Positions 46,489 to 54,015 of a DNA stretch of 64,000 bases are shown in pieces. The first letter of the stretch is position 1; each line of letters opens with the position of its first letter. The stretch comes from an uncultured Lachnospiraceae bacterium (GTDB taxonomy: Bacteria > Bacillota > Clostridia > Lachnospirales > Lachnospiraceae), in NCBI GenBank assembly GCA_902774915.1, contig CACYKH010000002.1, forward strand, positions 124,001 through 188,000. Direction: 5' to 3'. The notes beneath the pieces are model-generated. The model did no database searches and was not told where the DNA came from. It saw only the letters and a program-made list of their open reading frames with translations. The translations under genes were made by a program, and so were the position numbers.

Positions 46489-47676
46489 TTATTTCTCAGC
46501 TACAGGTGTAAAAAGCATATTTCCATCACTAAAGAATTCTACATTGAACTTTTTAGTTATTCCAAGTGATTGACTGGAAAGAATAAGCACAGCCTTGTTC
46601 GATCCATTGTTTGTATTCACAGCAGATGCATCACCTGTAGTAGCATTTCCCTCAGCTGCATCACCGGCTGATGATATACTTGTTGCATCTGAACCATTAC
46701 CTGTTCCATGGCCTTTTGCGTCCTCCGGAGCCGCATCTGTGTCGGTAGCTCTGCTTTCATCGCCCACCATAGCTCCGCTTTCAGAATAGGACAGAGTAAC
46801 AAAAAGCATTCCGTCCTTTTCGTATTCTCCTGTTTTTATAACATCATTCTCAGAGCTAATTTCCCAATCATTCTTTCCATTAACAAAATTGAGATTTCCA
46901 AGAATCTTCGGACCAGCTGTTTCTTCTTCCTCTTCGGCATCTGTTTCTGTCGCAGGCTCGCCTTCATATTCGAAGCCAAGGCCAAGATTATCTGAATTAC
47001 CAGATAAAACAATAGGATAATCTGTATTCTCGCCTACTACATAATATCCAATTTGCTGATAAGAGCCTTCCAGATATTCTATGCTGTAGCCTTGTGCATT
47101 TTCAGATACATAAACAGGCAGTCCAAATGTAAAGAGGTCATACTGCACGCCTGCATATTCTACTGTCTTAACAAAATCAACTTCTGTAACACCAGGTGCC
47201 TGAGGCGTAAGAACAAACTTTCCATTTCCATCCTTTTGTTTGCCCTTTTCTGTTATCTTAACCAGATCTGGATTATCCACACGTACTACCCAGTTCTTAT
47301 CCTTTTCTTCAAGAGACTTTAGAGAAACAACAAGAGTTCCTTTTTGCCCCTTGATGTAAGCAGGATAATTTGAATCTGCAAATAATGTATTTTCAACTTT
47401 ATCTGCTTTCTTGACGAGGATTATAACCACAATAGCAATAAGTAGAACAAGAGCGGCTACTATTGGAATGATGATCTTTAGCTTGCTCTTTTTATCAGCG
47501 CTGTCATCGCCACTCTTCTTCTCTTTTTTCTTCTTATCTTTTTTCTTCTTTTTTTCTTCCAGCTTATCTGCAGTTATTTTTTTTGCCTCAACTGGAGTTT
47601 CTTGTGCCACTTTTTCAGCAGTGGTCTCTTCAACTGGAGTATCAGGTGTATTTTGGTTCTTATCTTTCTTGCTCAT
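46489..47676 (-). CDS. Single-pass membrane protein with Ig-like extracellular domains, paralogue of 25056-25823
   Basis: A long Lys/Glu-rich cytoplasmic head (about 1-65, with KKKKKDKKKKEKK-like runs), a membrane helix (about 68-90) and a beta-rich outside part. It shares with the 255-aa protein the SNYPAYI, TEVDFVKT, GLPVYVS and FVNGKNDWEIS segments. Two acidic or Ala/Thr/Ser-rich inserts (about 240-255 and 300-355) make it longer. It is last gene of the class B operon with the receiver and SARP-type regulator, 51 bp after the latter. A structural or sensory membrane component whose paralogue is under class A control is likely. Confidence 0.85.
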   Translation of the reverse strand: MSKKDKNQNTPDTPVEETTAEKVAQETPVEAKKITADKLEEKKKKKDKKKKEKKSGDDSADKKSKLKIIIPIVAALVLLIAIVVIILVKKADKVENTLFADSNYPAYIKGQKGTLVVSLKSLEEKDKNWVVRVDNPDLVKITEKGKQKDGNGKFVLTPQAPGVTEVDFVKTVEYAGVQYDLFTFGLPVYVSENAQGYSIEYLEGSYQQIGYYVVGENTDYPIVLSGNSDNLGLGFEYEGEPATETDAEEEEETAGPKILGNLNFVNGKNDWEISSENDVIKTGEYEKDGMLFVTLSYSESGAMVGDESRATDTDAAPEDAKGHGTGNGSDATSISSAGDAAEGNATTGDASAVNTNNGSNKAVLILSSQSLGITKKFNVEFFSDGNMLFTPVAEK

Positions 47677-47727
47677 ATTTTTCCACTCTTTATTCGTTTA
47701 CAATTTCTAAACCAACAAAATCTCTAT

Positions 47728-48519
47728 TTATTTCATTATCAATTCACCAAGGGTCATTTCTGCCCAGGAGTATTGAATCATATATTCTCCCATGAAGGAA
47801 TTGATAGCGTAGCTGTCACCCTTCAGGTAGTTAAGATAGTCACAATCAATAAGGGAGCAATCAATGCCATATGCATTCCAACCCTTTACGAATACATTTG
47901 CCGCTCCAACCTTCTGAAGGTCATCCCTAAGACTTGATAGGAAAACTCTCAGCTGCTTCTTAAGGGCACGGTCCTCATCTCTATCTTCGAAGAGAACTCC
48001 ACAAAGCTCGCCAATAGAACAAAGGGCACCGCGTCTGTCTACCATATATGCAAAGAGTTCTTTACTCTTGCTTCTCTTAAATTTAATAGGACGGTCTTCA
48101 TTATCAAACACTTCAAAATTACCGAAGCACTGAACTCTGATCAGTCCATTTCTTTCTTGTTCAATAGGAGTACGAAGGTTGTCCAGCTCCCTCTGAAGAG
48201 CTTCTTTAGTAGCAGGCTTCAGAACAAATCCGCTGGCATGAAGCTGAAAAGCCTGGTAGGTGAATTTCTCATGACCAGTTACAAAGACGATATTTGTCTT
48301 AGGAGAACGCTTCTTAACTTTCATGGAAAGTTCAAGACCTGACATTTCTGGCATTTCAATATCCAGCCATGCCACATCCGGCTTTGTTTCCTCAACGAAC
48401 TGGAGTGCATCTTCTATCTTGGTGAAGGCCTTGTGAGTTCCACCAGGGTCAATCTCACTCATGATCTTTGCTACTTCCTCAGCCACATTTTTCTGATCGT
48501 CTATAGAAAATGTAATCAT
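47728..48519 (-). CDS. Response regulator with SARP-like DNA-binding output (first copy)
   Basis: The 263 residues hold a receiver (about 1-120; phospho-acceptor in VAWLDIEMPEMSG; signature YQAFQLHASGFVLKPA) and a winged-helix output (about 130-230; VQCFGNFEVFDNEDRPIKFKRSKSKELFAYMVDRRG), then a shortened helical end (GEYMIQYSWAEMT). The output matches the OmpR-like helix of SARP activators, whose known members (ActII-ORF4, DnrI) bind direct repeats 11 bp apart beside the -10. It follows the lone receiver by 48 bp, under the triple class B promoter. It is a prime candidate to read class A or class B units. Confidence 0.9.
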   Translation of the reverse strand: MITFSIDDQKNVAEEVAKIMSEIDPGGTHKAFTKIEDALQFVEETKPDVAWLDIEMPEMSGLELSMKVKKRSPKTNIVFVTGHEKFTYQAFQLHASGFVLKPATKEALQRELDNLRTPIEQERNGLIRVQCFGNFEVFDNEDRPIKFKRSKSKELFAYMVDRRGALCSIGELCGVLFEDRDEDRALKKQLRVFLSSLRDDLQKVGAANVFVKGWNAYGIDCSLIDCDYLNYLKGDSYAINSFMGEYMIQYSWAEMTLGELIMK

Positions 48520-48567
48520 CTGGTACTCCTTTCCTTATCATTACATACTTCCCTTAAACACTACTTG

Positions 48568-48927
48568 CTAATGATGGGACAGAACCCTCTCAACTTCTTT
48601 TCTTAGCATTTCCTGGTTCACAGGCTTCAGCAGAAAGCCATCCGCATGAACGCCGAAGGCATCTACCGCATACTGCTCGTAGGCAGTCACGAAAATAATC
48701 CTGATATCGGGATTCGTCTCGCGAAGTTTGTTCACGAGAGTTATACCGTTAATATCAGGCATATTTATATCCAGCATTGCTATATCGACTTGATTATCCT
48801 TGCACCATTGAAGCGCCTCACGAGATTTTGTAAAACAATGAATCTCATTCAGCATGGTGATGTTCTTACAAAGAAGCTCCAGATAATCCAATCCTAATTT
48901 TTCATCATCTACTAAAACTGCTTTCAT
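48568..48927 (-). CDS. Single-domain response regulator (receiver only)
   Basis: A 119-residue CheY-like receiver with DDE near the start, the phospho-acceptor in IAMLDINMPDINGI, FVTAYEQYAVDAFGVHADGFLLKPV, and the conserved Lys. There is no output domain. Its sequence is close to the receivers of the two SARP-type regulators, so it could act as a phosphate sink or competitor for a shared LytS-type kinase. It is first gene of the operon behind the class B promoter with three repeats. Confidence 0.92.
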   Translation of the reverse strand: MKAVLVDDEKLGLDYLELLCKNITMLNEIHCFTKSREALQWCKDNQVDIAMLDINMPDINGITLVNKLRETNPDIRIIFVTAYEQYAVDAFGVHADGFLLKPVNQEMLRKEVERVLSHH

Positions 48928-49012
48928 AATTCTTCCTTATATAATAACACAAAACGCCTTATTATGCCTCATCTTATTCTTTTCTCTTTTATTAAATGAG
49001 CATACAGAGTAA

Positions 49013-49057
49013 ATTATAAAACTCCCTGTCCAACAAATGTCCAACAAATGTCCAACA
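49013..49057 (-). promoter_or_regulatory. Class B promoter with three tandem repeats, regulator operon
   Basis: Three units in exact 11-bp tandem (49025-49057, minus): TGTTGGACATT twice and TGTTGGACAGG, then 6 bp (GAGTTT) and a consensus -10 TATAAT (49013-49018). The operon encodes two response regulators, so feedback control is probable. The distal unit touches the terminator of the upstream operon. Confidence 0.88.
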
Positions 49058-49093
49058 AATAAGTCAGTGAGATCTGACCCCACTGACTTATTT
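49057..49093 (-). terminator. Terminator of the hydrolase/kinase/regulator operon
   Basis: A perfect 13-bp stem (AAATAAGTCAGTG and its complement) with an 11-base loop, directly at the stop codon of the 266-aa regulator gene. The outer AAGTCAGT and inner GGGTCAGATCT words recur in the large inverted repeat at 52697-52769. Confidence 0.85.
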
Positions 49094-49894
49094 TTAATTT
49101 ACTTTGTTTGTTATTAGGGCTTCGGTAAGGCCGGCCCAGGAATATTGGTTCATATATTCGCCGCGGTAACGGTTAATCACGGCGATATCGCCCTTTAGGA
49201 AGTGATAAAGATCACAATCGAATTTTTCTGTATTTACCCTGAGCATACCCCGTTCGATACTGAGAATTTCTTCTATCCCATATTCTTTCAGGGTTTCGCG
49301 GAGGCTTCTGACTATTACATCTATCTGCTTCTGCTTGCTTCTATCATAGGCTTCGTCGCCCCAGAGGACTGAGAATGCAGCAGCTCTTGAAACGCTGCCA
49401 CCCTCACGGTCTACAAGATATGCCAAGAGTTCTCTTGCCTTAGCACGCTTGAAGTTAACAACATTTCCATCTACGAAAACATCGAACTCGCCGAAGGTCC
49501 TGATTTCAATATGTGCCGGTTTCTTTTCTTCTACACTCTTTTGTGAGAGTGCATATTCAACCTCTTTCTCAAGTTTTTCTTTATTGATCGGCTTTAACAG
49601 ATATCCGGAGGCGTGAACACGGAAGGCATCCAGCGCGTACTCGGAGTAGCCTGTCACAAAGACAACAGAAAGGTCCGGCTGGGCATTCTTCATCTCAGCA
49701 GCCAGATTAATACCATTCATTTCAGGCATATCGATATCAAGAAATGCCACGTCCGCATGGTTTTCTTTCACCCAATCCAGCGCCTGAGTTGCACTCTTAA
49801 AACCTTTAACCTCATCCAGTTGCGGCAGACTTTCGCACATCTTTACGATCATATATAAAATTAATTCTTCATCGTCTACACAAATTGCTTTCAT
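49094..49894 (-). CDS. Response regulator with SARP-like DNA-binding output (second copy)
   Basis: The 266 residues comprise a receiver (about 1-120; VAFLDIDMPEMNGI; YALDAFRVHASGYLLKPI) and an output with IEIRTFGEFDVFVDG, VNFKRAKARELLAYLVDREG and VSRAAAFSVLWGDE, the SARP winged-helix pattern. A short remnant of the BTAD helical region (YRGEYMNQYSWAGLT) ends it. It is closely related to the 263-aa regulator. It lies 15 bp after a LytS-type kinase gene, its likely partner, and the peptidoglycan hydrolase gene is just upstream. With two SARP-type regulators and two repeat classes in one locus, one regulator per class is the simplest model. Confidence 0.92.
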   Translation of the reverse strand: MKAICVDDEELILYMIVKMCESLPQLDEVKGFKSATQALDWVKENHADVAFLDIDMPEMNGINLAAEMKNAQPDLSVVFVTGYSEYALDAFRVHASGYLLKPINKEKLEKEVEYALSQKSVEEKKPAHIEIRTFGEFDVFVDGNVVNFKRAKARELLAYLVDREGGSVSRAAAFSVLWGDEAYDRSKQKQIDVIVRSLRETLKEYGIEEILSIERGMLRVNTEKFDCDLYHFLKGDIAVINRYRGEYMNQYSWAGLTEALITNKVN

Positions 49895-49909
49895 TTTTTC
49901 CCTTGAATA

Positions 49910-51274
49910 CTAAATTATTTTAACCTCGTCTTCTGGAACACGAATGTAGATCGTAGTTCCCTCCCCTGGCTTACTATTCACAGAGAGAGTTCCGCCGCAC
50001 ATGCTTTCAATACGTTCCCTGACGTTCTGAATCCCAATGTGCTGACCTTCATGATCAATTAACTCCTTGGTATCAAAGCCCTTACCATTATCCTTAACTA
50101 TTATCTCGTAATAGAATTCTTCTCTTTCGCCAAAGCGTTTCTTCTTTTCACCGAAAGGCTTCTTGCTGACTATCACGTCTATCACGCCATTTTCTTTGCC
50201 GCGAACCCCATGTCGGATTGCATTTTCCACCATTGGCTGAATTGTCAGCGCCGGAATGTTGAAATCACCGTCCCCAAGCTCTTTAACGTTATAATTTACT
50301 TCAATAGATGGGAAACGCACTTTCTCAATGTCCGCATAAACCTTCGTATGCTCCAGTTCCTTGGAGAACGGAATCAGGTCTGTCTGGTTCAACGAATCGA
50401 TATTCTGTCTTAAATACGTTCCGAACTTCTCGGAGATGTCCGCTGCCTTTTCGGGCTCTGTCATGCAGAGCGCCTGAATTGTAGACAAAGTATTGTAAAG
50501 GAAATGCGGCTGTATCTGGGACATCATAATCTGAATTCTCTGCTTTGCTTCCAGATCTTCTTCATGCTCCTGAACATAACCCAGATGGAGCCAAATGTAA
50601 TAGAAGAGGTTGCAGCTTACGATTGCAGCAGTAAGAAATGCAATCGGCATGCGAGGCGCAAAAATCTTTGAATCAAAGTAAACCGAGAGGATGATCATAA
50701 TAATGCACCAGACTGGGAAAAATCCCTCAAGTCCACGTCTATAGTTTGCAAAGAACTCAGTAAATTCATTATTTTTCTGTTGTCTTGTTGAGGCAGAATC
50801 TATGTATTTATCAGCTGACAGCCAGAAAAGATAGACCATCAAAATAAAACTGATAACATGGCAGGTATAACCCAGAGGCCCACGCTCGAAGGAATTTGTC
50901 TTGGTTATTGTAAAACAAATGTTTGAGAAAAATGCAGTCATGTGGATGAGTACATTTAGCAACGCCAGCGACCAGGCAATGATCAGCTTCTGATTTTTTC
51001 GAACAAGATAAATCCACATCACGATGATAAAAGGTCTCAGCGAATAGCCAATCACACTGGTGATGATCCTGTAATTACGCATAGCCAGGTCTTCTGCGAA
51101 GCTGGTTTCCAGATAATTCTGAAGGATCAGGATTATAGTGAAGAGTGTATTTATCAGGATGACTCTTCTATGTTTTTTGTTGATATATGGGTCTATAACA
51201 ACCGCAAAAATTATTCCTGCAATCTGCAGAAACAGCATAAAATATATAATATAATTTAAAACTTGAACTATCAT
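49910..51274 (-). CDS. LytS-type sensor histidine kinase, partner of the 266-aa regulator
   Basis: The 454 residues start with about seven hydrophobic helices (about 5-240), then the His-kinase region QIQPHFLYNTLSTIQ (phosphorylated His near 256), N box ENAIRHGVRG, and VKDNGKGFDTKEL. It has no PAS or HAMP domain, so the membrane helices themselves probably sense the signal. It is encoded directly before the SARP-type regulator and 58 bp after the SleB-like hydrolase, which suggests one transcription unit from the promoter at 52627. It is a paralogue of the kinase at 41950. Confidence 0.93.
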   Translation of the reverse strand: MIVQVLNYIIYFMLFLQIAGIIFAVVIDPYINKKHRRVILINTLFTIILILQNYLETSFAEDLAMRNYRIITSVIGYSLRPFIIVMWIYLVRKNQKLIIAWSLALLNVLIHMTAFFSNICFTITKTNSFERGPLGYTCHVISFILMVYLFWLSADKYIDSASTRQQKNNEFTEFFANYRRGLEGFFPVWCIIMIILSVYFDSKIFAPRMPIAFLTAAIVSCNLFYYIWLHLGYVQEHEEDLEAKQRIQIMMSQIQPHFLYNTLSTIQALCMTEPEKAADISEKFGTYLRQNIDSLNQTDLIPFSKELEHTKVYADIEKVRFPSIEVNYNVKELGDGDFNIPALTIQPMVENAIRHGVRGKENGVIDVIVSKKPFGEKKKRFGEREEFYYEIIVKDNGKGFDTKELIDHEGQHIGIQNVRERIESMCGGTLSVNSKPGEGTTIYIRVPEDEVKII

Positions 51275-51332
51275 ATTCTTTCCCTATTTCTGTACTACTT
51301 TCCTTTATTATGTTCCAATGTTATTTCCAATA

Positions 51333-52565
51333 TTAATGGAATACATTTCCTCCAATATTAACTCCCGAAATGCCATGCTCTTCGGCGTACCATGCAGCCT
51401 TAAAATAATAGTTGGGCACATTTCGTTTTCCATTTAAGACATCCTGTGCCGCCTGATAGCATGACTCAGCAGGGCCTCTCGCCAGGATGACTGCATAAGT
51501 TCCGATGGATACCGGCTCGAACTGATATGGAGAATAGATTACTCCCTCGATAGTATTCGAGAAGTTCGGACTGGCGACCCTGTTCATAACGACGCTTCCT
51601 ACCGCCACCATTCCTGGGTAACTAACGCTTCCCGCCTCAGCCTCGATAATGCCAGCCAGAAGAGTCAGCTCCTCATCAGTATAATTATATGCATCAACAT
51701 AGTAATAGTCGGTTCCATCGCCGTCATATACCACGCCACTGCTTTCACCATTGTAGGTTCTGTTTGAAAGCACCTCGTTCTCGGCCGCCTCCAGTTCCTG
51801 AACCTTGACTCGAAGTTCCTCAGCAAGAGCCTCGGCACTTTCCGCCTTTTCCTTCGCTTCTTCCATAAGAGAACTAAGTTTGCCAATGTATTCTCCAAGT
51901 TCAGCCTGCTCTGCCTCGTATTCCTCAAGCTGGGTCTGACGGTCGTCCCTGAGACGAAGAAGATCATCGTTTTTGTCGTACTTCTCTTCCTCGGCCAGCT
52001 CCAGGTCATCAATTTTATCTTCTATATAATTTGTTATATCGGTTACATACTCATCTCGTCCCAGAAGATCATACATATCCTTAGCCCTGAGCAGAACCGA
52101 AAAATCATCCTGGGCTTCAGTTGATTCATAAATGGTACTGAGAACTGCACCTAGTGCCTGCCTCTTCTCAGAAATCTCATCCTCAACCTCAGCAATATCT
52201 TTCTCAGAAAGCTCAATTTCCTTATCCAGCTGCGCGATGGCCTGATTTGAACTCTCGATTAGTTTAGCCTGCTCGGCTATCTCATCATTTACTTCCTTTA
52301 TATCCTCAACCAGCTGGTCAGCTGTATTCTTATTTGCCTCAGCAGTTTTATTTGCATCTTCATAATCCTTGCCCTCATCACTTAATGTCTGGGCATAGAC
52401 CTTTGATGCATTATCAAAACCAGGGATGATCGATACATTATTTGAATCCACAAAAATAGCACTAGTAGTCACAAATAACAATGCCATTGCAAGAATGGCA
52501 CTAATCCGTCTACTTCTAGTGCTTTTTCCTTTTCTTCTATTTAGTTGTGACCCCAACTTGATCAA
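51333..52565 (-). CDS. Exported peptidoglycan hydrolase: coiled coil plus SleB/CwlJ-type domain
   Basis: I choose the TTG at 52565 (410 aa), 7 bases after AGAGGG; the longer frame overlaps the promoter -10. A signal peptide (about 10-45, then VYAQ) is followed by a long PcsB/CwlO-like coiled coil (about 55-260). After a Ser/Tyr/Gly linker comes a Hydrolase_2 (SleB) domain (about 285-410; LLAGIIEAEAGS with the catalytic Glu, VAVGSVVMNRV, YSPYQFEPV). SleB-type enzymes cut glycan strands. T4SS machines usually carry such an enzyme to open the wall (VirB1 role), and this gene is beside the regulators of the locus, so it is a good candidate for that role. Confidence 0.9.
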   Translation of the reverse strand: MIKLGSQLNRRKGKSTRSRRISAILAMALLFVTTSAIFVDSNNVSIIPGFDNASKVYAQTLSDEGKDYEDANKTAEANKNTADQLVEDIKEVNDEIAEQAKLIESSNQAIAQLDKEIELSEKDIAEVEDEISEKRQALGAVLSTIYESTEAQDDFSVLLRAKDMYDLLGRDEYVTDITNYIEDKIDDLELAEEEKYDKNDDLLRLRDDRQTQLEEYEAEQAELGEYIGKLSSLMEEAKEKAESAEALAEELRVKVQELEAAENEVLSNRTYNGESSGVVYDGDGTDYYYVDAYNYTDEELTLLAGIIEAEAGSVSYPGMVAVGSVVMNRVASPNFSNTIEGVIYSPYQFEPVSIGTYAVILARGPAESCYQAAQDVLNGKRNVPNYYFKAAWYAEEHGISGVNIGGNVFH

Positions 52566-52626
52566 TCCAACACCCTCTAATTTATTCGCAAACTCGGCCC
52601 ATATGGGCACCGTATTCCAAGTTAGT

Positions 52627-52655
52627 ATTATAAACACTTATGGAGCATGTGTCTA
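52627..52655 (-). promoter_or_regulatory. Conventional promoter of the hydrolase/kinase/regulator operon
   Basis: A -35 TAGACA (52650-52655) and -10 TATAAT (52627-52632) with a 17-bp spacer, minus strand. A perfect palindrome GCCCATATGGGC (52597-52608) sits just inside the transcript start and could be a repressor site. Unlike the class A/B promoters this one has a normal -35. Confidence 0.75.
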
Positions 52656-52663
52656 TGAGAATT

Positions 52664-52685
52664 TGTTGGACATTTGTTGGACAAT
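52664..52685 (+). promoter_or_regulatory. Class B repeats in reverse orientation
   Basis: Units TGTTGGACATT and TGTTGGACAAT in tandem, but written on the plus strand, facing away from the hydrolase gene and ending 12 bp before a huge inverted repeat. No -10 follows at 6 bp on plus (AAAACA). They begin 8 bp upstream of the hydrolase -35, so a regulator bound here could still touch that promoter. Confidence 0.75.
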
Positions 52686-52696
52686 TTTTACAAAAC

Positions 52697-52769
52697 AAGT
52701 CAGTAGGGACAGATCTTGGAGTCAATGGGGTCAGGTCCCATTGACTCCAAGATCTGTCCCTACTGACTT
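52697..52769. repeat. Perfect 33-bp inverted repeat, REP-like hairpin and probable terminator
   Basis: Two 33-bp arms (52697-52729 and 52737-52769) that pair without a mismatch around a 7-base loop. It starts 5 bp past the stop codon of the VanS-like kinase gene and is followed on minus by GTTTTGT, so it can end that operon. The size and the GGGACAG/GGGTCAG words resemble REP-type intergenic palindromes of Firmicutes, and the smaller terminator at 49057-49093 shares outer words. No transposase is nearby. Confidence 0.9.
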
Positions 52770-52773
52770 AATG

Positions 52774-53964
52774 TTATGTTAACCTGTCGATGGTGATCAT
52801 GAACATTTTTTCGTACTCGGATACTGCTGGGAATTTTTGGATCATTGGTTGCTGGACAAGGCGGATTTTGAAGCCGTGCATTTCAACAACCTTCTTTGCG
52901 ATAGAAAGGCCAAGGCCAGATCCGCCCTTGCTGTTACGGGATTCGTCGCCCATAACAAATGGTTCGAAGAGCATATCCGCTTTTTCTTTTGGGATTTTAA
53001 CACCATTATCTGCCACAATAACGCGAAGGGTTTCGTCTTCTTCAAGGAGGTACAGCCCGATGGACGTTCCGGGCTTATTATGACGGATGGCATTTGTAAT
53101 CAAATTTGAAATAACTCGGGAGAACTGAACCTTGTCCGCATAAACAAGAATCTTTTCTTCAGGGATTTCCACATCCAGTTCCATTCCTGCATCCTCGATG
53201 TCCTGGTACTGAAATGCGGCCGCCTCGCGGATCATTTCGCATATATCTATATTAGTTCTCATAAGCTGGAAGCCTTTGCTGTCCAGTCGAACGTAATCAA
53301 AGAGAAGGTTGATAAGGTCGTTCATTCTGCCAGTCTTCGTCTGGATTGCCTCCAGGTATTCCTGCTTTTTATCTTCTGTTACCATGCCATCTGTAAGAGC
53401 TTTGGAGTATCCGGCAATTGTGGTCATTGGAGTTCTGAGATCATGAGCAATATCCGAAAGCATCAGGTTCTTCTGCTCGGCATACTCACGCTGTTTTTCC
53501 TTCTCGTCATATTCTATTATCCTCATCTCACGAACAACTATCTGTGAAAAATAAACGGCCGCAATAATATATGGCGCAATGATAAGCGCCAGGAATCCAA
53601 AAAGAACGAGCAGCAGCATGATTTCTTTAATGATGCCCAGTTGCTCTATAACATGTTCCTGATTTGCTCCAAACGCATGAAAAACATTATCGGAAAGAGA
53701 ATTTATAAAGAAAACCAGCTGCGCCGGAAGAATCGCCTGTAGAATAGTACTGAAAACGGAAACAAATACAACAAGAAATGCCATCATCATTCCACCGACG
53801 GATAGCATTTCCATATTTGCCTCTGGAAAGAAAAAGTGCATGGCGAATGGGAACAGTGAGTTGTTAAGAAGTGCCGTGATAGCAAACTCGGCAACGCTGA
53901 CCAGGATGATGGTTACCATGAATTTTCTTATTAAATAGTTTCGCAATGTGTGATATTTATTCAT
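52774..53964 (-). CDS. Sensor histidine kinase, HisKA type (VanS/BaeS-like)
   Basis: The 396 residues have four hydrophobic helices (about 15-35, 58-80, 82-100, 113-140), then the HisKA box DIAHDLRTPMTTIAGYSKAL (His near 175) and an HATPase domain with NLITNAIRHN, VADNGVKIP and GGSGLGLSIAKK. It has little extracellular sequence. The gene follows the OmpR-type regulator by 51 bp, forming a classical pair. It is outside the class A/B regulon. Confidence 0.93.
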   Translation of the reverse strand: MNKYHTLRNYLIRKFMVTIILVSVAEFAITALLNNSLFPFAMHFFFPEANMEMLSVGGMMMAFLVVFVSVFSTILQAILPAQLVFFINSLSDNVFHAFGANQEHVIEQLGIIKEIMLLLVLFGFLALIIAPYIIAAVYFSQIVVREMRIIEYDEKEKQREYAEQKNLMLSDIAHDLRTPMTTIAGYSKALTDGMVTEDKKQEYLEAIQTKTGRMNDLINLLFDYVRLDSKGFQLMRTNIDICEMIREAAAFQYQDIEDAGMELDVEIPEEKILVYADKVQFSRVISNLITNAIRHNKPGTSIGLYLLEEDETLRVIVADNGVKIPKEKADMLFEPFVMGDESRNSKGGSGLGLSIAKKVVEMHGFKIRLVQQPMIQKFPAVSEYEKMFMITIDRLT

Positions 53965-54015
53965 ATGTATTTCCTAAATTGCTTATAAATTTACTCCGTG
54001 ACAGGTCAGATAGGG

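Noticed and set aside
236-49057. LytTR-type operators
   Set aside because: The kinases are LytS-like and LytTR boxes are also direct repeats, but neither regulator has a LytTR domain. The 11-bp period and SARP-like helix fit better.
52790-53109. Plus-strand ORFs opposite the VanS-like kinase gene
   Set aside because: They are antisense shadows of HATPase codons with no ribosome site or promoter.
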